A stretch of DNA of 64,000 nt from contig NZ_CP009429.1 in NCBI RefSeq assembly GCF_001314325.1, forward strand, positions 1,178,501-1,242,500, in the 5' to 3' direction. Position numbers and translations under genes: made by a program. Position 1 is the stretch's first letter, and each line of letters opens with the position of its first letter. The DNA is from Sphingopyxis macrogoltabida. Lineage in GTDB: Bacteria; Pseudomonadota; Alphaproteobacteria; Sphingomonadales; Sphingomonadaceae. This document shows, piece after piece, positions 37,862 through 47,201 of this stretch. The notes beneath the pieces were generated by a model. The model saw nothing but the letters and a program-made list of their open reading frames with translations. It ran no database searches and had not been told where the DNA came from.

Positions 37862-38785
37862 TTACTGGAATCTTGGCGAGAAATCAAAAGAGAGCGCATA
37901 GCGGGCCTTGATAAATCCAAGAAAGCGCCGCAACGCTGGATTGCGATTGTCGTCTCGCCAGCAACCCGAGTATCCGGTCAGTGCCGGTCCTTGTTCGCCA
38001 TGAATCGGCCGATAGACGACACTAGGATAGGTCGCTCCGGTCGATCCCTCGCAGACAATGGTAACACCCGAGTTGACGCCGAGGATGCTCAGCACGGTCT
38101 CACGGCTCGCCCGCGACATTCGGATGTCAGGCTTACCGCCCGAGATTGGAAGTCTGCCAAGCAACATGTCGCGGATTTCAGGGCCGGGATCGGCCGCGGG
38201 CAGAAGGAAGTGCTCGCCCCGAAGATCCGTCCAGTGAATTATGTCCCGTCTAGCCAACGGATGCGAGGCGGGCAACGCGGCTAGCATCCGCTCGCTCCAT
38301 AGCGGCTCGCAGCGAAATCCGTTGTGGCTGGGCGTCCCCATCAGGATCGCTACGTCGATTTCGCCCGTGTCGAGCCCAGCGAGCAGAACGCTGCGATCAG
38401 CCTCGACGCATTCCAGTTCGACGTCAGGATGCGCCTCGCGCCAGCTAATGAGGGTCGCCCGGAGATTGCCGGCGGAGACCGAGCTATTGTACCCGAGCAA
38501 TAGACCGCCAGCGCGGCCCTGGCCGGCTGCGAGCATCATGGTGACTAGCTTATCTGCCGTTGCCACCATTGGTCGCGCGCCACGAATGAACGCGGCTCCG
38601 GCCAGCGTCGTTTTGACCCCAGCCCGCGACCGCTCGAAGATAGACATTCCGATCGAGCGCTCCAACTTCGAGATGGAGCGACTGAGGGTCGATTGTTCAA
38701 TATCAAGTGCCCGGGCGGCTCTGTAAAAACTACCATGGTCCGCCGCGGCGATAGCATAACAAAGCTGGCGGATTTCAAATGGCAA
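37862..38785 (-). CDS. LysR-family transcriptional regulator
   Basis: This is a 307-residue LysR regulator. The N-terminal HTH is FYRAARALDIEQSTLSRSISKLE; the effector domain starts near residue 95 and includes EIDVAILMGTPSHNG. I chose the TTG at 38785 because AAGGAG lies 6 nt upstream and the HTH then starts at the usual distance; the frame is open a further 41 codons. LysR-type genes at the end of the trb cluster are common in Tn4371-like elements, where they are candidates for transfer control. Confidence 0.9.
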   Translation of the reverse strand: MPFEIRQLCYAIAAADHGSFYRAARALDIEQSTLSRSISKLERSIGMSIFERSRAGVKTTLAGAAFIRGARPMVATADKLVTMMLAAGQGRAGGLLLGYNSSVSAGNLRATLISWREAHPDVELECVEADRSVLLAGLDTGEIDVAILMGTPSHNGFRCEPLWSERMLAALPASHPLARRDIIHWTDLRGEHFLLPAADPGPEIRDMLLGRLPISGGKPDIRMSRASRETVLSILGVNSGVTIVCEGSTGATYPSVVYRPIHGEQGPALTGYSGCWRDDNRNPALRRFLGFIKARYALSFDFSPRFQ

Positions 38786-38883
38786 GCAGAACTCCTTACT
38801 CCGTTCGGTGATACCAGCTACCTGCCAGAAACAATTCCTATCTGAGCGCCGCTGTGGAGCGATTGGGATGATGCAACTTCTTC

Positions 38884-39225
38884 CTATCGTCGCGGCGCGC
38901 AAGGCCAAGCTTCAGCCAATGCTTGTTCGGCGCCAGCAACCATGTGAACGTCCATGAAGTAGCTGTTGTCTTCTGCCCAGCGCAGATAGGCTGAACGCAA
39001 TCTATTCCGATCGTAACGCGGCGCCCCACACTCGCTACCCCGCGCCACTATCATCATGTCCAGCACGCCTTGAAGGTATGCGCCGCACGCTGGGTTGTTG
39101 GCGCGACAGCTTGCAACGAGTTCAGAGCCGTTTGTGTGAATCGGTTGTTCTTGCGCATAACTCGAAGCAGCGAGCACGACGGATGATACACACGCTCCGA
39201 TGCAATAACCGACAGTCCTAAACAT
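38884..39225 (-). CDS. Exported Rap1a/Tai-like protein
   Basis: The 113-residue protein has a signal peptide (VVLAASSYAQ) and the Rap1a/Tai pattern NGSELVASCRANNPACGAYLQG, ending in ALAEAWPC. The spaced cysteines would form disulfides in the periplasm. Rap1a-type proteins were first known as immunity proteins for secreted amidase effectors, but many family members are orphans and no effector is encoded nearby. The function here is open. Confidence 0.75.
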   Translation of the reverse strand: MFRTVGYCIGACVSSVVLAASSYAQEQPIHTNGSELVASCRANNPACGAYLQGVLDMMIVARGSECGAPRYDRNRLRSAYLRWAEDNSYFMDVHMVAGAEQALAEAWPCAPRR

Positions 39226-39297
39226 ATTTGATCCTCGGATGGTGTTTTCAAAGAATGGGCCTTACCCCCATTCAGGCCCATTCAGACGACTGAGAGT

Positions 39298-39645
39298 TCA
39301 GTCGCCATCCTCATCGCTGTCGTTTTCATTCCCGAGGATTTGGCCTGTCGGCGTAACGAACAGCTCCACGTTCTTGCCAGCCTGATCCTTGCCTTCGATC
39401 TCGTAGAGCGTGCTGCCGTCCGCCTTTCTGGTTACCAGCTCGGCTTCGCGGACAGACGCGAGTCGTGTGCGCGCGGCGTTCATCGCGGCCACCGGCACCT
39501 GGTCGAGTGCGACTTCCTTCTCGCTATGCTCGCCGATAATGCGGTTCTCGTTCGCCTCATGGTTCTGCTGCGCCGCGAGCGCCACGCCTGCCACCGTCAA
39601 CACAGCAGCGCTGGCTCCGATGACGAGAGTTCGTTTGCTAGCCAT
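39298..39645 (-). CDS. Periplasmic PepSY-like protein
   Basis: This is a 115-residue exported protein (signal LVIGASAAVLTVAGVALAAQ) with one PepSY-type domain: VPVAAMNAARTRLASVREAEL, DGSTLYEIEGKDQAGKNVEL and TPTGQILG. The acidic tail is DSDEDGD. The ATG at 39645 is preferred over a GTG four codons upstream. It is part of a run of minus-strand genes for exported proteins next to a two-component system. Confidence 0.8.
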   Translation of the reverse strand: MASKRTLVIGASAAVLTVAGVALAAQQNHEANENRIIGEHSEKEVALDQVPVAAMNAARTRLASVREAELVTRKADGSTLYEIEGKDQAGKNVELFVTPTGQILGNENDSDEDGD

Positions 39646-39719
39646 GTTCCGTTCCACTTCCTTCGGGGCCGGGGGATGAACGGGCGGCGGTCGCGGCCCG
39701 ACTGGCCGTCGTCCGATTC

Positions 39720-40601
39720 TTAGTTTTTTCGATTGTTCATTGTGTCGAGTGCCGAGCGGAGACCGCGCGCCAGCTTTGCCGCGTCGTCATTGGCCCAGAA
39801 GTGCAGGAAGAACAGGCGCGGCTCGTCGTTCAACATATGGTTGTGAAGCGCTGTGACTTCGATGTCGTTCGCTCGAAGCGCTCGAAGGACGCGGTCTACT
39901 TCGCTCGCGATGAGGACGAAATCGCCCGTGATCGCCGCCTTGCCGCCGCCGGTGGGCTGAAAATTGATTGCGGTCGCAGTTCCCATTGATTGAGGCGTCA
40001 CCATGCCGCCATCCATGAGCCGCTCCGCACGGGGAATACTGTATTGCAGAACGCCACCATTGACCCTGCCTTCGGCTCCCATCAGCTCGTCCAGAGCATC
40101 GGAGTTTAGATTGAGGCGAGACGGTGCTCCCGCTCCAAGAGACGGTGGAGAGATCGGTGTGCGGCTTGCGGAAATGGCTTGGCGCAGCGCCGCCGCCAGC
40201 CTTACCGGATCGCCATGCGCAGCTATGTGCATGTACATGGTGCCGGGCGCGGACCGCAGCAGGTGATTGTGGAGCGCGGTGATGGTGTATCCACCTTGCA
40301 AAAGGCGCGTCATCACAGGGTTCACTTCCTCGTGCGTGAGCACAAGATCGCCCATTACCATCACTTCGTCCCCCATAGGCTGAAACGCGGCCCAGGAGCC
40401 GAGCGCCAGCGAAGGCTCTATCGATACGCCATCCAGAACAACGCGCAGGTCGGAGCGAGGAAATCCGTAGCGACGAACTCCGTCCGGCTGCTCGACGCCG
40501 GGGCGTCCCAGCGCGGCGTCAACCTTCGCCCAGTCCGGTGCCGCCCAAGCAGGTGCGGCTAGTAGCAGCGTGGCCAACCCCGATAACAGCACCGTCCGCA
40601 T
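39720..40601 (-). CDS. Exported DUF1259 (LppY/LpqO-like) protein
   Basis: The 293 residues start with a signal peptide (LATLLLAAPAWAAP) and carry two similar DUF1259 halves: SWAAFQPMGDEVMVMGDLVL with ITALHNHLL, and INFQPTGGGKAAITGDFVL with VTALHNHML. The repeated ALHNHxL histidines suggest a metal site. The biochemical role is unknown. It diverges from the response-regulator gene across 259 bp. Confidence 0.88.
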   Translation of the reverse strand: MRTVLLSGLATLLLAAPAWAAPDWAKVDAALGRPGVEQPDGVRRYGFPRSDLRVVLDGVSIEPSLALGSWAAFQPMGDEVMVMGDLVLTHEEVNPVMTRLLQGGYTITALHNHLLRSAPGTMYMHIAAHGDPVRLAAALRQAISASRTPISPPSLGAGAPSRLNLNSDALDELMGAEGRVNGGVLQYSIPRAERLMDGGMVTPQSMGTATAINFQPTGGGKAAITGDFVLIASEVDRVLRALRANDIEVTALHNHMLNDEPRLFFLHFWANDDAAKLARGLRSALDTMNNRKN

Positions 40602-40860
40602 AGTTTTGCTTCAACTCCTGATGCATAATGAGATCATGGTCGATGCCTCCTCGGGCACGCCAAAGCTGCGACACTCATGCATCGGCGCCGACCGCAAGGC
40701 ACCTTGTAGATTCACAAGGTCCGCTGGCGGCATTCTGCACTAGAAGGCGATCGAACTCTTGTGCGAACGCAGCCGTCGGCAAACGACATTGGCGCACTGT
40801 CGGCACTGCTCGCACGCGGCTATGGTCGGCGCAAACAACAGAGGAGATGCCTCGGGCATT

Positions 40861-41529
40861 ATGCGCCTACTACTGATCGAGGACGACGAGGACACGGGGA
40901 GCGCCGTTGTTGAAGCGCTGCGTGCTCGCGGTCACGCCGTCGATTGGGAGGACGACGGAAAAAGCGGACTTGATCGCGCCGTGAGCGGTGCTCACGCGTT
41001 GCTGATCGTTGACCGAATGCTGCCAGAGATGGATGGGCTATCGGTTGTCACCGAGCTGCGCCGTCGCCAAGTCGTAGCACCCGTGCTGATGCTCACGGCG
41101 CTAGGCTCCGTGGGCCAACGAGTCGAAGGTCTTGAAGGTGGAGCCGACGACTATCTTGTCAAACCGTTCGCGATCGCCGAACTGGTCGCGCGCGTTGAAG
41201 CGCTGCAGCGCCGGGCGGCCGGCCCGCCCAGCATCCTCTCGCTGGGCGATCTGACACTCGACCGTCTCGCTCGGACGGTGCGGAGAGGCAACACGCCCAT
41301 CGAACTAATCCCACGCGAGTTCCAGCTTCTCGAACTACTGATGCTGAACTCGCCGGCCGTGCTTACGCGGTTGATGCTGCTGGAGACCGTGTGGAAGTTC
41401 CGTTTCGATCCTGGCAGGAACCTCGTCGAAAGCCACATCAGTCGGCTGCGGGCAAAGATCGATCGCGGTGACGATCCCCCCCTGATCCATACCGTGCGTG
41501 GGGAAGGCTATGCCGCTTGGAGTGATTAG
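40861..41529 (+). CDS. OmpR-family response regulator
   Basis: The 222-residue regulator has a receiver domain with acidic pocket E7-D8-D9, phospho-acceptor Asp51 (LLIVDRMLPEMDG) and Lys101 (YLVKPF), followed by a winged helix (LIPREFQLLELLMLNSPAVL; HISRLRAKIDRG). The chosen ATG at 40861 starts the classic RLLLIEDDED sequence; an in-frame ATG 34 codons upstream adds nothing conserved. It overlaps the sensor kinase gene. Likely targets are the divergent exported-protein genes. Confidence 0.93.
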   Translation: MRLLLIEDDEDTGSAVVEALRARGHAVDWEDDGKSGLDRAVSGAHALLIVDRMLPEMDGLSVVTELRRRQVVAPVLMLTALGSVGQRVEGLEGGADDYLVKPFAIAELVARVEALQRRAAGPPSILSLGDLTLDRLARTVRRGNTPIELIPREFQLLELLMLNSPAVLTRLMLLETVWKFRFDPGRNLVESHISRLRAKIDRGDDPPLIHTVRGEGYAAWSD

Positions 41530-42910
41530 CCGGCTGTTGCGCTCGACGGTGTCCCGTCTTGTTGCGCTCAACGCGCTGCTGCTCGTCATCAGCATGGTCG
41601 CCGGCGCGCTCGGCGGCTGGATCGCAACGCGCGGGGTGGTTGAGCGCGAGGCTCGAAATCGCATCGAGCTGGAGTCGCACGTGATCGCCCTCGAAGCGCA
41701 ACGGGGAGGCCTTGATCGCGCACTGGAAATAATTCGAGCGAAGGCCGAGCGGCCGGGGTCGCCCGAGTATTATTTAGTTGGGCCAGATGGACGCACGCTG
41801 ATCGGCGACATCCAAATTGTACCGCGAAAGGTCGGTTGGCACTTTATCGACCAGCCTCCGCCGCAACCCGGCGTCGAGGGCGTCCATCTGCTGGCGATGA
41901 CGCGACGCCTTCCCGATGGATCCCTTCTCATCGTTGGAGAGGATATGGAGCGAAGCGAAGCAATCCGCGACGCTGTTTTCGGGGCCATTCTGACCGCTGG
42001 CGGAATCGCGTTGGTGTTCGGCATCATCGCAGGCCTCTTCGCCACGCGGCAGACGCTGCGCCAGATGAAGCGGATCAACGTTACCGTCCGAGCAGTCGAG
42101 CGTGGCGATCTCTCGGCGCGGACCGGCGCTCCGGTCGATGCGCGCACCGATCTTGATCAACTCGCGTTGGCCATCGACCGTATGCTCGATCGGATTGACA
42201 CGCTGGTAGCCACGATCCGTCGCGTGTCGGCGGAGGTCGCCCACGACCTGCGCACGCCGCTCACGCGGGTGAGGCACTCTGTTGAATTGGCGTTGGCACA
42301 GCACGATGAAGAGCTCAGGTCTGCGGCGCTGGGTGAGGCGTTGGCCGGGCTGGACGAGGCGCTTCGGCTGTTCAGTGCGGTGCTGGATCTAGCGGAGATT
42401 GATGCCGGTAACGCGCGCGCGCGATTTCAGCCTATCGACCTGGCAGAGATCGTTGACCGGGTGGTGGATGCCTATCGTGCAGAGATCGAGGCTTCCGGCC
42501 GCAACATCTCTGTGAGCTTAGCGCGAGAAGCGCTGGTCGCCGGTGACGCCGACCTGCTGGCGCGTGCGCTCGCCAACCTGATTGAGAACGCGCTCAAATA
42601 CTCCGGTGAGCACGCTCGTATCGATGTTTCGGTCACCGAGCAGGCCGACACGTTGACGATGGCGGTCGCCGACGACGGTCCCGGCGTATCCGATTGCGAG
42701 GTCTCCGAGATGCTGCGCCCGTTCGGGCGCTTGGACCGAGCGCGGCGTGCATCCGGCAACGGCCTTGGCCTCGCCATCGCCGACGCCGTTGCCCGACTGC
42801 ACCGTGGAGCGCTGGCCTTTGCGCGGCTCCAGCCAGGGCTGGCGGTCGAAATCAGATTGCCGCGGGCACCGGCGGTGACGGCGGCTCGAATACTGGATCA
42901 AGTTGACTGA
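41510..42910 (+). CDS. Sensor histidine kinase
   Basis: The 466-residue membrane kinase has a first membrane segment at residues about 17-40, a periplasmic loop, a second segment near 150-170 (AVFGAILTAGGIALVFGIIAG), HAMP, then the H-box EVAHDLRTPLTRVRHSVELA near residue 245, N-box NLIENALKYSGEH and G-boxes ADDGPGV and GNGLGLAIA. It is cognate to the overlapping regulator. The ATG at 41510 follows GGGGAAGG. Confidence 0.93.
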   Translation: MPLGVISRLLRSTVSRLVALNALLLVISMVAGALGGWIATRGVVEREARNRIELESHVIALEAQRGGLDRALEIIRAKAERPGSPEYYLVGPDGRTLIGDIQIVPRKVGWHFIDQPPPQPGVEGVHLLAMTRRLPDGSLLIVGEDMERSEAIRDAVFGAILTAGGIALVFGIIAGLFATRQTLRQMKRINVTVRAVERGDLSARTGAPVDARTDLDQLALAIDRMLDRIDTLVATIRRVSAEVAHDLRTPLTRVRHSVELALAQHDEELRSAALGEALAGLDEALRLFSAVLDLAEIDAGNARARFQPIDLAEIVDRVVDAYRAEIEASGRNISVSLAREALVAGDADLLARALANLIENALKYSGEHARIDVSVTEQADTLTMAVADDGPGVSDCEVSEMLRPFGRLDRARRASGNGLGLAIADAVARLHRGALAFARLQPGLAVEIRLPRAPAVTAARILDQVD

Positions 42911-42973
42911 GCGTGACGAAAGGCGCTTCGCTGGTCCAGCGACCGACTAACGTATCCCGGAACGTGCGAACGT

Positions 42974-44089
42974 TTATGCCGGCGAAGCCGTAGTTCCTCG
43001 GCCGGCGACACGGCGTTCGTGCGCCGCGACCGCGCGACGGTATGCGGCATCCGCCACCTGTCGCACGGCGCTGGGCGGAAACGGCGCGACCGAACTGACG
43101 TTGATCTCGCACAAGACATAGCTGTCCGAGCCGCGATCGTCTTTCGGCCCGTAGAGGAAGTCCGCGTCCCACAGGAGCGGCAGCTCGTCATGCTCGATGG
43201 CGAGGATGTGCTGCAACCCGGGAATCCACGACTGTTCCATATCGTCTCTGAGCGACTGGAAAGCGCCGGCGTCGGCAGGCTGCATGACCCGCGGCCCCGG
43301 CTGCGCCTTCGGAGAATCGACCCCTTCCGCGGGTAGCGGCAATAGCGCGCGGATCAGTTGGTGGCCGAAACCGACGACCGTGCCCTCGCTCACATAGCAG
43401 CGGATCATGCCGTCCCCGAGCCGCGGTTGGAACGGTTGGTCGATGAGGCATTCGCCGCGCTCAAAATAGGGTGCGAACCGAGCGATCAGGGCATCGAGGG
43501 GGATCTTGAACGGAACGCTGTCCCGCGCGGCGTGAAGGACCGAAACGATCGGTTGGGCGCCACCCCCCCGGTCAGCAACTTCGACCCGCCACACGCCCCG
43601 GCCGCCATTGCTCCGATTTTCCTTGAGCACACGCGGCCCGGAAGCCAGGCGTTCAAGAAGCAGCGCGCGCAGTTCCTCCAGATCGGCGTAGCGGTGTGTG
43701 TCGGTGCCCCAACCCAGCGCCCGCGTGGCGTGAAGCACGCTTTTCACGCCCATTTTCGCGATGATATCGGGATGCGCGCTGATCGAGACGCCCGCCGCCG
43801 CGGCCTCGCGCAAAATCGGATCGAGCCTTGAGCGGTCACCGGCGTCGCTGATCGGGTCGGCCCAGACCATCACGCCATCGCACGTCAGCAGACGGTCGCG
43901 CGTTGTACCAGCCGTCTCGTCGGCATATCCAATCGCCTCGACCTCACCGCCCAACTCACGCAGCGCTGCCATGATCGGCCACTGGCGCGCGCTTTGCACG
44001 TCCAGAGGGCTGGTGGGGAGGTCGGTTCGCCACAACAGGCCGATCTTGGGGCAAGTGGTCAAGGCCGACTTCACTCGCCTCCCGTTCAT
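42974..44089 (-). CDS. Cj0069-type ATP-grasp-like protein in the chromate operon
   Basis: The 371-residue cytoplasmic protein resembles the Cj0069 family, with ATP-grasp-like features: SAHPDIIAKMGVKSVLHATR, PRVLKENRSNGGRGVWRVEV and VLCEINVSSVAPFPPSA. These suggest a ligase acting on a small molecule or peptide, but the substrate is unknown. It is the last gene of chrB-chrA-SOD, 14 nt from the SOD gene. The ATG at 44089 is preferred to the longer frame. Confidence 0.8.
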   Translation of the reverse strand: MNGRRVKSALTTCPKIGLLWRTDLPTSPLDVQSARQWPIMAALRELGGEVEAIGYADETAGTTRDRLLTCDGVMVWADPISDAGDRSRLDPILREAAAAGVSISAHPDIIAKMGVKSVLHATRALGWGTDTHRYADLEELRALLLERLASGPRVLKENRSNGGRGVWRVEVADRGGGAQPIVSVLHAARDSVPFKIPLDALIARFAPYFERGECLIDQPFQPRLGDGMIRCYVSEGTVVGFGHQLIRALLPLPAEGVDSPKAQPGPRVMQPADAGAFQSLRDDMEQSWIPGLQHILAIEHDELPLLWDADFLYGPKDDRGSDSYVLCEINVSSVAPFPPSAVRQVADAAYRRAVAAHERRVAGRGTTASPA

Positions 44090-44103
44090 CGCCGCTCTCC
44101 AAC

Positions 44104-44838
44104 TCAGGCGCTGGCGGTGGCGATCGCCTGCGCATAACGGCGGTCGGTCGCTTCCCAGTCGAGGTTCTTGAACCACGCGTCGATATACCTGGCGGCTTGG
44201 GTGCCGTAGTCCATGTGAAAGCTGTGTTCATACATATCGAGCGCGAGCAGCGGTATGCCGGCCGCAGCGCCGTGCATGTGATCCCAAGCCCAATGATTGT
44301 TGAGCGAGCGCGTGTGGACGTTGTAAGCGAGGATTGTCCAGCCAGAGCCGCCCGCAAGGCTCATGCCGGTGCGGCGGAATTCCGCCTCCCATGTCGCGAA
44401 CGAGCCGAAGGCGGCGTCAATGGCGTCGCGGACCGAACCGGCCGCCCGGCCGTCGCCGCCCAACCCGTCGAAGTAGATTTCATGCAGCACCACCGAGCCG
44501 GTACGGTGCAGTTCCTCGCGTTTGAGGCCGCCGTAGATGGCAGGCGGCGCTTCGGTATCGGCGAGCGCGGCGGCCAGCCGTGGCCGCAATGCGTTCAGCG
44601 TCTTGACCGAGCCGGCATAGTTGTTCTCGTGGTGCGACGTGATCAATCGCTCGGACAAGCCCTCAAGCCTGGCCGGATCGAACTTGAGCGGCTTGATTTG
44701 ATGGTTGCCGGCAAAGGCGGGGACGGTCGACGGCGTGGCGACCGGCGTCCGGGCGGAGGCTTCGTTGATCGTCATGGCGGCGGCTCCTATGCCTAGGGTT
44801 GCGATTGCACTGCGTCGGGAGAGATTGTCGATCGTCAC
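44104..44838 (-). CDS. chrC: Exported Fe/Mn-type superoxide dismutase of the chromate operon (ChrC)
   Basis: The 244-residue SOD-family protein has an N-terminal export signal containing twin arginines (SRRSAIATLGIGAAAM). SOD segments visible are ITSHHENNYAGSVKTLN, AGGSGWTILAYNVHT and LLALDMYEHSFHMDYG, the last holding the metal-ligand Asp and His. It differs from the common DVWEHAYYLDY form. The name chrC follows chrBAC clusters in other bacteria, where a SOD copes with superoxide made during chromate reduction. Confidence 0.88.
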   Translation of the reverse strand: MTIDNLSRRSAIATLGIGAAAMTINEASARTPVATPSTVPAFAGNHQIKPLKFDPARLEGLSERLITSHHENNYAGSVKTLNALRPRLAAALADTEAPPAIYGGLKREELHRTGSVVLHEIYFDGLGGDGRAAGSVRDAIDAAFGSFATWEAEFRRTGMSLAGGSGWTILAYNVHTRSLNNHWAWDHMHGAAAGIPLLALDMYEHSFHMDYGTQAARYIDAWFKNLDWEATDRRYAQAIATASA

Positions 44839-44895
44839 ATTCGGTCCTTTCCAATATGATTGATTAGGCTGCGTAAGAGTGACGGTGCGTCGCGA

Positions 44896-46143
44896 TCATC
44901 CGAACAGGACGAGGCCCGCCCCCGCCGCGGCGAGAACAACCCACAGGATCGTCGTTTTGGCCTTGAACACGTAAAGGAGCGCGAGGGCGACGGCGAAGAT
45001 CGCGAGCGGGATCACCACGCCGGGCACGTTCACGAGAGTCTTTTGCCCTAGTTCCAGCGTCGTGGCGGCGATCAGCCCGACGACCGCTGCTGATATTCCC
45101 TCTAGGAAGGTCTTGATCTTTTCGTTGTCCACCAGCCGTTCAAGCTGGTCATGAAAGAACAGAGAAAAGCTGAATGCCGGCAGGAAGATGCCGATCGTCA
45201 TCACGATCGCTCCGAGTGGGCCGCCGCCGAAATATCCGATGAACGTCGAGAAGATGATCAGGGGTGCCGGCAGAATCCCCGATAGGGCGAGCCCGTCGAG
45301 GAACTGCGCATCCGTCATCCATCCATTGCCAACCGCATCGGCACGCAGGAACGGGATGACTGTGTAGGCCCCGCCAAAGGTGAGGAGCCCGGCCTTGAGG
45401 CCCGAGATGAAAAGATCCAGCAGCGACGGTTCTTGGTTTGCGACGGGTTGCGCCGAGACCGCATCTCCACCAACCGGACCGGCGAAAGTGACCCAGGCGA
45501 AGTAGAGCCCGAGCCCGACGAGCACGGCCATGAGCAGGCCGGCCGTCACCCGCTGACGGCGCGTCGCGAACATATAGACGAGGCCCGCGATCGGCAGGGT
45601 GAGCCAGAACGGCGTGCCGACGAGGGCCGCTAGGCCGGCGACGCCCGCGATACCCCAAAGCCAGCGGTCGAGCAGGATGTGACCGCCAATCCGGTGCACG
45701 GCGCGCACGATCAGGGCGATGACGGCCGGTTGCACTCCGAGAAATGCCGCGGTTGCGGCGGCAGTCTGCATGATCCCGGTGGAGAGATACAGCCAGGACA
45801 GCGCGAACATTAGGACAAAGCCCGGCATCATGAATCCCAGGCCTGCAAGAAGACCGCCGAGCTTTCCTTTAGGAAGCGTGCCGAAGAAGACGCATAGCTC
45901 GTGAGCCTCCGGACCGGGGAGCACCTGATACACGGCTAGGATGCGGTTGAACCTGGCACTTGAGACCCAGTGTTCCTCGTCGACCAACTCGCGGCGGATC
46001 ATGGCGATTTGGGCGATCGGGCCACCCCATGCCAGGAAACCGAACCGCAAGAACTTGGCGAAGATCTGTGCATACGAAAGCTGCGGCAAAATGCCTTGAC
46101 CTTCCGCAGAACCTACAGCCTCGCTCGGTACATTTGTCTGCAT
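44896..46143 (-). CDS. chrA: ChrA chromate efflux transporter
   Basis: Inner-membrane CHR-family antiporter, 415 residues built of two homologous halves. Half one begins FLRFGFLAWGGPIAQIAMIRRE and half two FISGLKAGLLTFGGAYTVIPFLR; both carry the G-GG-P/Y pattern conserved in the family. About ten to twelve membrane spans are present. It lies downstream of chrB. Confidence 0.95.
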   Translation of the reverse strand: MQTNVPSEAVGSAEGQGILPQLSYAQIFAKFLRFGFLAWGGPIAQIAMIRRELVDEEHWVSSARFNRILAVYQVLPGPEAHELCVFFGTLPKGKLGGLLAGLGFMMPGFVLMFALSWLYLSTGIMQTAAATAAFLGVQPAVIALIVRAVHRIGGHILLDRWLWGIAGVAGLAALVGTPFWLTLPIAGLVYMFATRRQRVTAGLLMAVLVGLGLYFAWVTFAGPVGGDAVSAQPVANQEPSLLDLFISGLKAGLLTFGGAYTVIPFLRADAVGNGWMTDAQFLDGLALSGILPAPLIIFSTFIGYFGGGPLGAIVMTIGIFLPAFSFSLFFHDQLERLVDNEKIKTFLEGISAAVVGLIAATTLELGQKTLVNVPGVVIPLAIFAVALALLYVFKAKTTILWVVLAAAGAGLVLFG

Positions 46144-46214
46144 TCACCACGTTCCTCAAGCTATAACAGTCATCTCTCGGCCGAGGGCCGAGTGCCTTGC
46201 GCTGACTCCCGACT

Positions 46215-47168
46215 TCACGGGTTTTGCCGGGTGAAGTAGGCGTAGAAGCCATCGAGCGCGTCGCCGGCACCGGCGATGCGCTGGAGATCGTCATCGAACG
46301 TCGCGCACACGCCTGACAGCATCGCGCTGAGTCCCGGCGTTTCCGGCCGCTCAAACTTGTCGTCGCCGATGTCGAGGTCGTGGATGATCTCCCCGATCGC
46401 GGCTAATCCCGGATCGCCGTCCAGCTCGGCGCGTAGCAGCAGGGTCTCGAAGCTGCACCGATCGCCCTCATGGGTGAACTCGGCATCGGTCATATCGAAG
46501 CGCAGCTCGCCGGCATCGGACGTGTAGCTCCTGCCATCGACGAACTTGAAGCTCGCGTGGGGGTCGATGAATCGTCGGATCAGCCAAGCGCAGGCGATGC
46601 GATCGACGTGGACGCCGCGCCGCGTCACCCAGACGCGATGCTTGAGGTCAGCGGGCGACACCGCAGCCGCTTCGCCTGTGCGGCCGACGTCGGGATGGGC
46701 GTAACGCTTCTCGTCCAAATCCCGCAGCGCCGCCTCGGCACCTTGACGACCGTGCGCGCCAAAGAAGTCGAGCCGGACAATCTCAGAAAGCCGTCGCTGG
46801 AGTTTTGAGATCTCGGTCCCCGACGCCGGCCCAGTGTCGAGCAACTGCCGTGCGGCTTGGGCCAGCTCGTCATAATCGGCATCCCGCGCAGCGTCGAAAA
46901 GCTGGCGGAGCTCAACGTCGCTCTGGCCTTCGATCATCTGCGCGTCGATCAGCACCGCCTCGCCGCCGCTGGTCGTGATCTCTGCCAGCAGGTCGCGAAA
47001 TGCGGTTTCGTTCTCCTCGCGACGGGGGAGCACATGAACAGCGTTCTTGAGCGGCACTGCGCCAATCGCCTGCAAGCGGCGCCAGATTTTCACACGCAGA
47101 TAGGGCGGCTTCGCAGGGATTTGGTGCAGCAATGCTAGCCAATGCTCGGAGTCTTGCGAAGCGTCCAT
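46215..47168 (-). CDS. chrB: ChrB chromate resistance/regulatory protein
   Basis: This 317-residue ChrB protein has an N-terminal helical region (PYLRVKIWRRLQAIGAVPLK) and a C-terminal domain with VTRRGVHVDRIACAWLIRRF and FTHEGDRCSFETLL. ChrB has been described as a chromate-sensing regulator of chrA. The ATG at 47168 lies 12 bases downstream of a perfect inverted repeat, which may be its operator. Confidence 0.94.
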   Translation of the reverse strand: MDASQDSEHWLALLHQIPAKPPYLRVKIWRRLQAIGAVPLKNAVHVLPRREENETAFRDLLAEITTSGGEAVLIDAQMIEGQSDVELRQLFDAARDADYDELAQAARQLLDTGPASGTEISKLQRRLSEIVRLDFFGAHGRQGAEAALRDLDEKRYAHPDVGRTGEAAAVSPADLKHRVWVTRRGVHVDRIACAWLIRRFIDPHASFKFVDGRSYTSDAGELRFDMTDAEFTHEGDRCSFETLLLRAELDGDPGLAAIGEIIHDLDIGDDKFERPETPGLSAMLSGVCATFDDDLQRIAGAGDALDGFYAYFTRQNP

Positions 47169-47180
47169 AACGCATATGTA

Positions 47181-47201
47181 TCATTTCCGATGTTGAAATG
47201 A
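47181..47201. promoter_or_regulatory. Inverted repeat upstream of chrB, candidate operator
   Basis: TCATTTC-N7-GAAATGA is perfectly symmetrical and lies 13-33 bases upstream of the chrB start in a locally AT-rich patch. By position it is a likely regulator site for the chrB-chrA-chrC operon. The binding protein is not known; ChrB itself is the obvious candidate. Confidence 0.55.
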
